A stretch of 5,119 bases of DNA from Ghiorsea sp. (GTDB lineage: Bacteria; Pseudomonadota; Zetaproteobacteria; Mariprofundales; Mariprofundaceae): the NCBI GenBank assembly GCA_030950765.1, contig JAUZQX010000186.1, positions 1-5,119 of the forward strand, read 5' to 3'. Shown in pieces: positions 1 to 5,119 of the stretch; within the stretch, counting starts at the first letter, position 1, and each line of letters begins with the position of its first letter. The notes beneath the pieces are model-generated. The model had not been told where the DNA came from, did no database searches, and was given only the letters and a program-made list of their open reading frames with translations. Both the position numbers and the translations under genes were made by a program.

Positions 1-822
1 GATTGCTTCGTCAAACGTGATGAGCTGATTGACCCGCTACTCAGTGGCAACAAATACCGTAAACTTTACAGCTTAATTCAAACACCCTCAGAAACGTATA
101 GCACTCTTATTTCCTACGGCGGTACACAATCCAATGCCATGTTATCCATTGCCGCATTGTGCCAACAGAAAGGTTGGCAGTTTCAATACTATTGCAAACC
201 TTTGGCATCCCAGCTCAAACAACAGCCCATAGGCAACCTCAAAGCTGCGCTTGATTTAGGCATGGAACTCATAGAAACAGCGAACTATGAAAGCACTGTT
301 TCCCAACTCAAGAGCAAGAATAAAACATTACTTGTCCCGCAAGGTGGTGCAGACCCTTTGGCAGAAGAAGGCATCACCATATTGGCAAATGAAATTCAAA
401 CATGGCAACAACAAAACAATATCAAAAAGTTATCTATCCTTACCCCATCTGGCACAGGTACAACAGTTTATTATCTAGCCAAACACCTACCTGATAATCA
501 GGTTTTAACTACAGCTTCTGTAGGTGATAACACATACCTCAAACAGCAGATGAATCAGCTTGGTAGTTTCCCAAACAACCTCACATTGCTCGAACCCACG
601 CGTAAATATCACTTTGCTAAACCTTACCCTGAATTTCTAAAAACCTATCAAGAACTTCAACAGGCTGGCATCATCTTTGACCTTATTTATGCGCCAAAGA
701 TGTGGTTAACCCTTTTGGCAAACATGCAAAATATTCATGACACTGTATTGTATGTGCATAGCGGCGGTGTTTTAGGTAATAAAACCATGTTAGCACGCTA
801 CGCACACAAGGGGCTTTTATGA
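1..822 (+). CDS. PLP-dependent ACC deaminase / D-cysteine desulfhydrase family enzyme, 5' end cut off
   Basis: The frame is open from base 1, so the gene starts upstream of the window. An in-frame ATG at 139 is internal, because conserved motifs lie before it. Of the visible 273 residues, residues 5-22 hold the GNKYRKL block, whose first Lys (K18) matches the PLP Schiff-base lysine of the fold-type II family. GGTQSN (40-45) is the conserved Ser-Asn substrate/cofactor loop. PSGTGTT (149-155) matches the usual Gly-rich phosphate-binding loop, and HSGG (253-256) is the C-terminal family motif. Family members are roughly 290-340 residues, so perhaps 20-40 N-terminal residues are missing. Known family reactions are opening of aminocyclopropane carboxylate and breakdown of D-cysteine to pyruvate, sulfide and ammonia, both in the cytoplasm. 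By my alignment, the Glu typical of true ACC deaminases (after the conserved Tyr) is Ala231 here, which argues against ACC deaminase activity. The exact substrate cannot be read from the sequence. The stop codon overlaps the ggt start. Confidence 0.88.
   Translation, partial: DCFVKRDELIDPLLSGNKYRKLYSLIQTPSETYSTLISYGGTQSNAMLSIAALCQQKGWQFQYYCKPLASQLKQQPIGNLKAALDLGMELIETANYESTVSQLKSKNKTLLVPQGGADPLAEEGITILANEIQTWQQQNNIKKLSILTPSGTGTTVYYLAKHLPDNQVLTTASVGDNTYLKQQMNQLGSFPNNLTLLEPTRKYHFAKPYPEFLKTYQELQQAGIIFDLIYAPKMWLTLLANMQNIHDTVLYVHSGGVLGNKTMLARYAHKGLL
808..813 (+). promoter_or_regulatory. Ribosome binding site of ggt inside the upstream gene
   Basis: AAGGGG lies 5 bases before the ATG at 819, inside the last codons of the PLP enzyme gene. 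Together with the ATGA stop/start overlap (819-822), it fixes the ggt start and suggests translational coupling within one transcript. Confidence 0.7.
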
Positions 823-2477
823 TACGATTATTTTTATGCTGTTTCTTATTTATCCATACCGCTTTTGCGGAAACACTACCCCAACAAAACATGGTGGCAT
901 CTGCTCACCCCCTTGCCACAAAAGCTGCCATCGACATCTTCAAACAGGGTGGCAATGCTTTTGATGCTGCCGCAGCATTGGCACTCACCATTGGTGTAGC
1001 CGAACCTACAGGTTCTGGCATTGGCGGTGGTGGTTTCTTTTTGTTGTATATCGCTAAAGAAAACAAATATATCATGCTTGATGCGCGTGAAATGTCACCC
1101 ACCTTGGCAAGGCACGGTGAAATATACCAAACCAAGTCCAGTATTGATGGGCCACAATCAGCAGCTGTCCCTGGTTTGATTGCAGGCATAGATCACTTAA
1201 TCACCAAGTATGGAAACCTCGATAGAAAACGTGATACCGAGGCTGCTATCAACATTGCTAAACATGGGTTTAAAGTCAGTCAACACTACCAACGTGTTGC
1301 CCAATGGCGAAAAGATGTGCTAAAAACCAATGCCTCTAAAAATATTTTTCTGCATCAAAGCAAAGTGCCCGATATAGGAAGCCTTATTCAACAACCTGAA
1401 CTGGCCAACACACTTGAGCGTTTTGCTAAATTTGGCGCGGATGATTTTTATCGTGGCGAAACTGCTAAACGTCTGGTTGCCGACATGAAAAAAGATGGTG
1501 GTTTGATTCGTGCTGATGATTTAGAAACCTATCAACTGATTGAACGTGAGCCTGTTCGTTTTCAATACCAAGGGTTTGAATGGATTGCAGCAGCCCTTCC
1601 TTCATCAGGTGGTATCACCCTTGCCGAAACACTTGGTATTCTAAAAGATGATAAGCTGGGCAAGCTTTCCGAAGTCGAACGAACCCACCTATTGATTGAA
1701 GCCATGAAACTTGCCTACAAAGACCGTAATCAACATCTTGGCGATAGTGATTTTGTAACTATTCCAGACTTACTCAATGAAAAGCGTCTCAAAAAACTAC
1801 GCCACCAAATCAGCATGAACAAAACCACCCCCTCATCAAGTTTTGTTGCTGACCCATCGGGCAATGGTGTGGATACCACTCATTTTTCCATCATTGATAA
1901 AGAAGGCAATATGGTGGCTGCCACACTTTCCATTAACTATGGCTTTGGCTCAGCTTATGTCTCGCCAAGCACAGGTATTTTAATGAATGATGAGATGGAT
2001 GATTTTGCCACCCAAATCGGCAAACCCAATGCTTACGGTTTAGTGCAAGGCAAAGCCAATGCCGTGGCTCCGCACAAACGTATGTTGTCCAGCATGAGCC
2101 CTACTTTTATCTTAGGTAAGAATAGAACATTTATTGTCGGCACACCGGGTGGCTCGCGTATTATCAGCATGGTGCTGCTTGCTGGTTTAGAGTTTATGCA
2201 CGGGGGCAATGATGTAAGCGCTTGGATAAACAAACCACGTTTTCACCACCAATATTTGCCCGATGTCGTTCAACATGAACAAGGTGCATTTAGCCTCCAA
2301 GTATCAAAACAACTTCAAGCCAAAGGTCACCAGCTCAAACCCATACGAAACTATGGCAATATGCACGCCATAGTATGGGATAAAAAAACAGGGCAGGTCT
2401 TTGGCGCATCGGATAAGCGGGGTGAAGGTGTCACCGCCACCTTTACTGTTAAAACCCAATCAAGCCCAGTAAAATAA
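819..2477 (+). CDS. ggt: Gamma-glutamyltransferase (glutathione hydrolase) precursor
   Basis: Complete, 552 residues, close to the roughly 580 of E. coli Ggt. It cleaves the gamma-glutamyl bond of glutathione and related compounds, passing the group to water or an amino acid. Residues 1-17 form a signal peptide (Arg3, hydrophobic core, AFA then Glu18), so it is exported to the periplasm. The precursor should cut itself before Thr353 in DTTHFS (352-357), giving subunits of about 335 and 200 residues, with Thr353 as N-terminal nucleophile. Matching known active-site positions are Arg90 (DAREM), Ser371 and Asn373, Glu392 and Asp395 (NDEMDDF), Ser424-Ser425 (LSSMSP) and Gly444-Gly445 (GTPGGSR). 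The stretch around 399-416, with PNAYGLVQG, corresponds to the lid loop of the E. coli enzyme. The start is the ATG that overlaps the upstream stop and has an AAGGGG ribosome site. It is probably co-transcribed with the PLP enzyme. No catalytic residue is missing, so it should be active. Confidence 0.96.
   Translation: MIRLFLCCFLFIHTAFAETLPQQNMVASAHPLATKAAIDIFKQGGNAFDAAAALALTIGVAEPTGSGIGGGGFFLLYIAKENKYIMLDAREMSPTLARHGEIYQTKSSIDGPQSAAVPGLIAGIDHLITKYGNLDRKRDTEAAINIAKHGFKVSQHYQRVAQWRKDVLKTNASKNIFLHQSKVPDIGSLIQQPELANTLERFAKFGADDFYRGETAKRLVADMKKDGGLIRADDLETYQLIEREPVRFQYQGFEWIAAALPSSGGITLAETLGILKDDKLGKLSEVERTHLLIEAMKLAYKDRNQHLGDSDFVTIPDLLNEKRLKKLRHQISMNKTTPSSSFVADPSGNGVDTTHFSIIDKEGNMVAATLSINYGFGSAYVSPSTGILMNDEMDDFATQIGKPNAYGLVQGKANAVAPHKRMLSSMSPTFILGKNRTFIVGTPGGSRIISMVLLAGLEFMHGGNDVSAWINKPRFHHQYLPDVVQHEQGAFSLQVSKQLQAKGHQLKPIRNYGNMHAIVWDKKTGQVFGASDKRGEGVTATFTVKTQSSPVK
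2350..2374. repeat. 8-bp inverted repeat inside ggt
   Basis: ACTATGGC (2350-2357) and GCCATAGT (2367-2374) are perfect inverted copies around a 9-base loop, about 100 bases before the ggt stop. No T-run follows, so it is not an intrinsic terminator. One such repeat is about what chance gives in 5 kb. Confidence 0.4.
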
Positions 2478-2543
2478 ACAGGTTACATGGCGCATTAAAC
2501 GAGAAACATTCCACAACCTTCTTCATTAAAACAGTGTAAAATG

Positions 2544-3851
2544 TTAACCAACGTAGGTTGTAATAGTTTCTTCTTTACCTTTAAGTTTAAGGGGTTCACT
2601 CAAGGTGAAACGCTGTTGAAGTTTATCATCAAGCTGTTGGTACACCACGTCACTAATAATTACCGTACCACCTTGGGCTGCACCACAAAAACGCGCACCA
2701 GTATTCACGATATTCCCAATCACTGTGTAATCACGGCGGTCATGCGTACCAATCGAACCAAGCAGTGCTTCACCATAATGCACCCCCACACCCACATCGA
2801 AGCTTACATCTTGACTATTTTTAATCGCCTGTTGAATTTCTATCCCTGCTTGCACAGCACCTTGCGAAGCATGCTTTGGAAAGACCGCCATAATTTCATC
2901 ACCCACAAACTTATCGATCACACCATCATATTTATGAATAATCGCTGCCTGAAGCTCAAAAAGTTTATTTAGGTTTTCAACCACAACTTCAGGTTTTTCA
3001 GTCTCCGAATAGCTGGTAAAACCACGAATATCTGAGAAAAAGATAACAATATCCTGTATTTCACCCTTAAACAGCTCTTTTTCTTCCGTCACCGCATTGT
3101 AAATCGCTTCCGTTGTTGAGCGTGATAAATATTTCTCCATTTGCTCTCGCACTTTAATCAACAAACATGTATTCATCGTAATCACTTTATCAGCCTTAAA
3201 AACAATGACGAACAACATGATATTGAACAATAGAAAAATTAAAGTTGGAATCACCAAAGCCTCTTTCAATGCTTCAAACACCATGGTTTCAAAACGGGTG
3301 ACATCCTCATAAACTTCCAACACTCCCGCCACCGAACCATCTTCTTCAAATGCAGGGATATAAACTTCAATAAAACGCCGACCTTCAGGGTCTTCTTCTT
3401 GCTTGGAAAAACTTTCGCCTTGCAGCGCTAACTGGAAACCCTCGCCTTGAATATCATCATACAAATCACCTTCATTGTTTTTGTCTTCATGGTCATACAA
3501 AATCACGCCTTCTCGGTTAAACACTTTTACCTTGGCAAAAGCAAAGTCTGTTTTAATCAACTCATCCATTTTTTGGCTCAACTTGGCTTGTAAACCTGGA
3601 TGTTCGACAATATTCTCAAAATTAGCTTTGTTTTCTTCCAACACATCTTGGTGCACATTACGGTAAAACACACTGCCCTTCTCAATAAGGTTTCCAATAT
3701 ACTGCTGATGCAGTGCATGCCGCTCTGCATGGATGAAAAACGAAAACAACATGGCATAAAAAACAATACCACCTATACCTGCGTATAAAACATAATACCT
3801 TTTTAGCGGAAAAGGTTTGTCGCTAAGCACAGTGGACGAAGAGTCACTCAA
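2544..3851 (-). CDS. Membrane-bound class III adenylate cyclase with periplasmic sensor domain
   Basis: Complete, 435 residues. It is predicted to make cAMP from ATP at the inner membrane. Residues 20-40 are a first membrane helix. Residues 41-198 are an extracytoplasmic sensor, Cache-like by pattern (VFNREGVILYD near 110-120 and VAGVLEVYEDVT at 174-185). Residues 199-219 are a second membrane helix. A helical linker (220-262) follows, without a clear HAMP domain. The cyclase domain covers about 263-435. Both metal aspartates are present: Asp274 in FFSDIRGFT and Asp318 in KFVGDEIMAVF. Lys314 and Thr376 (DYTVIG) occupy the base-specifying positions, the Lys/Thr pair of class IIIb adenylate cyclases. 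Asn383 and Arg387 (NTGAR) are the transition-state pair. All catalytic positions are filled, so it should be active as a homodimer. Translation starts at TTG, supported by an upstream AGGTGA. The first internal ATG (Met34) falls within the first helix. The gene is convergent with ggt and divergent from htpX. The ligand of the sensor is unknown. Confidence 0.92.
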   Translation of the reverse strand: MSDSSSTVLSDKPFPLKRYYVLYAGIGGIVFYAMLFSFFIHAERHALHQQYIGNLIEKGSVFYRNVHQDVLEENKANFENIVEHPGLQAKLSQKMDELIKTDFAFAKVKVFNREGVILYDHEDKNNEGDLYDDIQGEGFQLALQGESFSKQEEDPEGRRFIEVYIPAFEEDGSVAGVLEVYEDVTRFETMVFEALKEALVIPTLIFLLFNIMLFVIVFKADKVITMNTCLLIKVREQMEKYLSRSTTEAIYNAVTEEKELFKGEIQDIVIFFSDIRGFTSYSETEKPEVVVENLNKLFELQAAIIHKYDGVIDKFVGDEIMAVFPKHASQGAVQAGIEIQQAIKNSQDVSFDVGVGVHYGEALLGSIGTHDRRDYTVIGNIVNTGARFCGAAQGGTVIISDVVYQQLDDKLQQRFTLSEPLKLKGKEETITTYVG

Positions 3852-3857
3852 AATAAT

Positions 3858-3863
3858 TCACCT
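3858..3863 (-). promoter_or_regulatory. Ribosome binding site fixing the TTG start of the cyclase
   Basis: Read on the minus strand, AGGTGA stands 6 bases upstream of the TTG at 3851-3849. There is no nearby in-frame ATG, and the first internal one would remove part of the first membrane helix, so this site decides the start. Confidence 0.75.
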
Positions 3864-3899
3864 GTTTTAATGTAGATTTAATAGCTCAAGCATAGCAAT

Positions 3900-3920
3900 T
3901 CACTTGCTGATGTGAAGTGA
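3900..3920. repeat. Short inverted repeat in the cyclase-htpX intergenic region
   Basis: TCACTT (3900-3905) and AAGTGA (3915-3920) are inverted copies 9 bases apart. They lie between the two divergent genes, upstream of the htpX promoter. It could be an operator half-site pair. Arms of 6 bases are common by chance, so this is weak. Confidence 0.3.
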
Positions 3921-3937
3921 CAATGGTAACAACTTGT

Positions 3938-3956
3938 GTGGGCTTGAAATCCCCAC
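3938..3956. repeat. Short inverted repeat spanning the htpX -35 element
   Basis: GTGGG (3938-3942) and CCCAC (3952-3956) are inverted copies 9 bases apart and enclose the -35 box at 3943-3949. The position would suit a repressor or activator site. The sequence does not match the CIRCE/HrcA element apart from the 9-base spacing, and the arms are short. Confidence 0.3.
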
Positions 3957-3972
3957 TGGCAGACCATATATT
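3943..3972 (+). promoter_or_regulatory. Promoter of htpX, sigma-70 and possibly sigma-32 (heat shock)
   Basis: TTGAAA (3944-3949) and TATATT (3967-3972) are 17 bases apart. Each matches 5 of 6 bases of the sigma-70 -35 and -10 consensus, with transcription expected to begin near 3979. The same -35 reads CTTGAAA (3943-3949), the full sigma-32 -35 consensus. GACCATAT (3962-3969), 12 bases on, matches 6 of 8 bases of the sigma-32 -10 CCCCATNT. Overlapping use by both factors would suit a heat-shock protease gene, but only the sigma-70 fit is strong in both boxes. Confidence 0.65.
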
Positions 3973-4000
3973 ACAACACATCAACCCGTTATAAAGTTAA

Positions 4001-4006
4001 AAGGAG
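4001..4006 (+). promoter_or_regulatory. Ribosome binding site fixing the htpX start
   Basis: AAGGAG stands 8 bases before the ATG at 4015. It selects this start over an in-frame TTG at 3934. The TTG lies upstream of the predicted transcription start and would add 27 residues unlike any HtpX N-terminus. Confidence 0.85.
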
Positions 4007-4014
4007 CTTCACAT

Positions 4015-4932
4015 ATGAAATCATTAAAAGGCATAGGCATGCTCATTGTTGTCAACATTCTCATCATGGTCACCTTGATGATTAGTGCGAATGTGCTTAT
4101 CTATTATATCCTACCGATGTTTGGCATTGATGTCTCAGGTTCATTTGAAGCACGTCAGCTAACATTTGCTGCTGTTTTTGGCTTTGGTGGTGCATTTATT
4201 GCGCTTTGGACATCCAAGTGGTGGGCAAAACGTGGCAACAAAATGCAACAAGTGATTAACCCAACCACGCCCAAAGAAAAGTTAGTATATGAAACAGTTG
4301 AAGCTTTAGCCCAACGTGCTGGCATCAAAATGCCAGAAGTTTGGGTATATTGGGATGATGTGCCGAATGCGTTTGCCACAGGCCCTAGCCGCAACAACTC
4401 CATGGTTGCCGTTTCTTCTGGTCTTGCAACTAACCTAACTGATGCAGAGCTTAAAGCCGTGCTTGCCCATGAAGTCGGGCATATTGCCAACGGCGACATG
4501 GTAGCAACAACTTTGCTGCAAGGTTTGATGAACACTATCGTCTATTTTGTGGCAAGTATGCTTGCGCGCCTGATTGCCAGTGCTGTGGCACGTGGCGAAC
4601 AACCAAGTCACCTTGTTTATATGGGCGTGAGCATTGTGTTACAAATCTTACTTTCATTCTTGGCGGCTATCGTAGTATGCGCATATTCTCGCAAACGTGA
4701 GTTTAAAGCTGATGCTTATGCAGCAGATGCCCTTGGCGCGGAATCGATGATTAATGCTTTGCAAAAAATTGATGCTATGTCTCGCCAATCAGTAGAGTGG
4801 CAAGAACGCGAGTCTAGGGAAGATGCTTTGGCAACCATGAAAATTTATGCAGCACATGGTGGTATCAAAGGTTTATTTGCAACGCATCCTCCCATTGAAG
4901 AGCGTATTGCAGCATTACGTAACCGCCGTTAA
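4015..4932 (+). CDS. htpX: HtpX-type membrane zinc metalloprotease (M48 family)
   Basis: Complete, 305 residues against 293 in E. coli HtpX. It degrades damaged or misassembled inner-membrane proteins in stress quality control, overlapping with FtsH in role. Two N-terminal membrane helices (about 7-32 and 47-66) are followed by a cytoplasmic segment with PNAFATG (117-123). The zinc site is HEVGH (152-156), with Glu153 catalytic and His152/His156 as ligands. Two further hydrophobic stretches (about 163-187 and 203-223) precede SRKREFKAD (225-233), whose Glu229 is the expected third zinc ligand. THPPIEERIAAL (290-301) is the conserved C-terminal block. All catalytic residues are present. The start is the ATG behind AAGGAG, and the promoter at 3943-3972 may be heat-responsive. 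A CinA-like gene begins 9 bases after the stop, so the two are likely co-transcribed. I see no sign of transfer or damage. Confidence 0.96.
   Translation: MKSLKGIGMLIVVNILIMVTLMISANVLIYYILPMFGIDVSGSFEARQLTFAAVFGFGGAFIALWTSKWWAKRGNKMQQVINPTTPKEKLVYETVEALAQRAGIKMPEVWVYWDDVPNAFATGPSRNNSMVAVSSGLATNLTDAELKAVLAHEVGHIANGDMVATTLLQGLMNTIVYFVASMLARLIASAVARGEQPSHLVYMGVSIVLQILLSFLAAIVVCAYSRKREFKADAYAADALGAESMINALQKIDAMSRQSVEWQERESREDALATMKIYAAHGGIKGLFATHPPIEERIAALRNRR
4319..4336. repeat. Tight 7-bp inverted repeat inside htpX
   Basis: CTGGCAT (4319-4325) and ATGCCAG (4330-4336) can pair around a CAAA loop. It lies in the codons for residues 102-108, just before the PNAFATG segment. No T-run follows, so it is not a terminator. 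It may be a codon-level coincidence. Confidence 0.35.
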
Positions 4933-4938
4933 GCTTTA

Positions 4939-4953
4939 GGCATGCCAAATGCC
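4939..4953. repeat. Palindrome and hairpin over the start codon of the CinA-like gene
   Basis: GGCATGCC (4939-4946) is a perfect palindrome with the ATG start (4942-4944) at its centre. GGCAT (4939-4943) can also pair with ATGCC (4949-4953) around a 5-base loop. Either structure would hide the start codon unless ribosomes ending htpX at 4930-4932 open it. Confidence 0.4.
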
Positions 4954-5119
4954 GCACAAACAAGTGCCTCGCCACATCAATCTGTTGCCATTCTTATCAT
5001 TGGTAATGAAGTGTTGTCGGGGCGCACCCGCGAAGCCAATGCTTGGTTTGCAGCACAAACATTATTTGATGTTGGCTGCAAGCTAAGCGAAGTGGCGATT
5101 GTTCCTGACATTCATGATG
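4942..5119 (+). CDS. CinA N-terminal / MoCF-type molybdopterin-binding domain protein, 3' end cut off
   Basis: Only the first 59 residues are in the window; the frame is open at the right edge. After a short polar leader (1-13), residues 14-26 (SVAILIIGNEVLS) and GRTREAN (28-34) match the first strand and loop of the MoCF fold, as in the CinA N-terminal domain and MoaB/MogA. LSEVAIVPD (48-56) matches the next conserved strand. Whether this is a full CinA with a C-terminal nicotinamide-nucleotide amidohydrolase domain or a stand-alone domain cannot be seen. Stand-alone members (COG1058 type) are poorly characterised. The start lies 9 bases after the htpX stop and in the same frame. AGG at 4938-4940 is too close to the ATG for a good ribosome site, so translation probably depends on coupling with htpX. 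No in-frame start lies between the htpX stop and this ATG. Confidence 0.82.
   Translation, partial: MPNAAQTSASPHQSVAILIIGNEVLSGRTREANAWFAAQTLFDVGCKLSEVAIVPDIHD

Noticed and set aside
139..822. Separate short gene starting at the ATG at 139
   Set aside because: The same frame is open to base 1 and encodes the PLP-lysine motif and the Ser-Asn loop upstream of this ATG, so it is an internal Met.
2513..2561. ACAACCT / AGGTTGT inverted repeat as a terminator between ggt and the cyclase
   Set aside because: The arms are 7 bases with a 35-base loop, low in GC, with no following T-run, and one arm lies inside the cyclase coding end.
2541..2972. 143-residue plus-strand reading frame opposite the cyclase
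   Set aside because: It is antisense to the conserved catalytic domain of the cyclase, has no ribosome site and no recognisable domain; it is a shadow of the real gene.
3889..3897. Extended -10 (TGC-TATGCT on the minus strand) as cyclase promoter
   Set aside because: Only 4 of 6 bases match the -10 and no acceptable -35 stands at 16-18 bases. The cyclase promoter must be in 3864-3942 or beyond, but I cannot place it.
3899..3920. CRP/cAMP receptor site beside the cyclase gene
   Set aside because: The half-sites TTCAC and GTGAA face the wrong way round relative to TGTGA-N6-TCACA, so they do not form a CRP site.
3990..3995. TATAAA as the -10 box of htpX
   Set aside because: No -35 lies at the right distance, and transcription would start at the ribosome binding site itself.
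3934..4014. 27-residue N-terminal extension of HtpX from an in-frame TTG at 3934
   Set aside because: The TTG has no ribosome site, the extension contains the promoter boxes, and the added residues do not look like an HtpX N-terminus. The ATG at 4015 has a well-placed AAGGAG.
4155..4535. 126-residue minus-strand reading frame opposite htpX
   Set aside because: It is antisense to the HtpX zinc-site region and shows no family motif or start signal.

Overview
The window reads as chromosomal DNA of a Gram-negative proteobacterium with moderate to low GC. Support comes from a periplasmic-type gamma-glutamyltransferase with a signal peptide, an HtpX-type membrane protease, a class III cyclase, and Shine-Dalgarno/sigma-70-like signals. 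Nothing points firmly to a genus. I see no mobile element, CRISPR array, tRNA or rRNA gene, prophage gene or defence gene. Coding density is high, and the largest non-coding gap is 163 bases.

Layout. (1) Positions 1-2477, plus strand: the 3' part of a PLP-dependent ACC deaminase/D-cysteine desulfhydrase family gene overlaps the start of a complete gamma-glutamyltransferase (ggt) gene by ATGA. The two are very likely one operon. One enzyme opens glutathione-type gamma-glutamyl bonds outside the cytoplasm. The other belongs to a family that includes cysteine-desulfhydrating enzymes, so a role in thiol or amino-acid scavenging is a reasonable but unproven reading. (2) Positions 2544-3851, minus strand: a complete membrane-bound class III adenylate cyclase with an N-terminal extracytoplasmic sensor. 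It starts at TTG and converges on ggt with a 66-base gap. (3) Positions 3852-4014: a divergent intergenic region with a well-formed promoter for htpX. Its -35 matches both the sigma-70 and the heat-shock sigma-32 consensus. (4) Positions 4015-4932, plus strand: a complete htpX, followed 9 bases later and in the same frame by the 5' end of a MoCF/CinA-N-type molybdopterin-binding-domain gene that runs off the window.

The cyclase would make cAMP in response to a periplasmic cue. HtpX is a stress protease of the inner membrane. They are divergently transcribed, and nothing in the sequence shows a functional link beyond the shared intergenic region. I do not see a clearly new biological system here. 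The points most worth a second look are the htpX promoter architecture, the Lys/Thr (class IIIb) substrate signature of the cyclase, the overlap of the PLP enzyme with ggt, and a start codon buried in a palindrome at the htpX/CinA-like junction.
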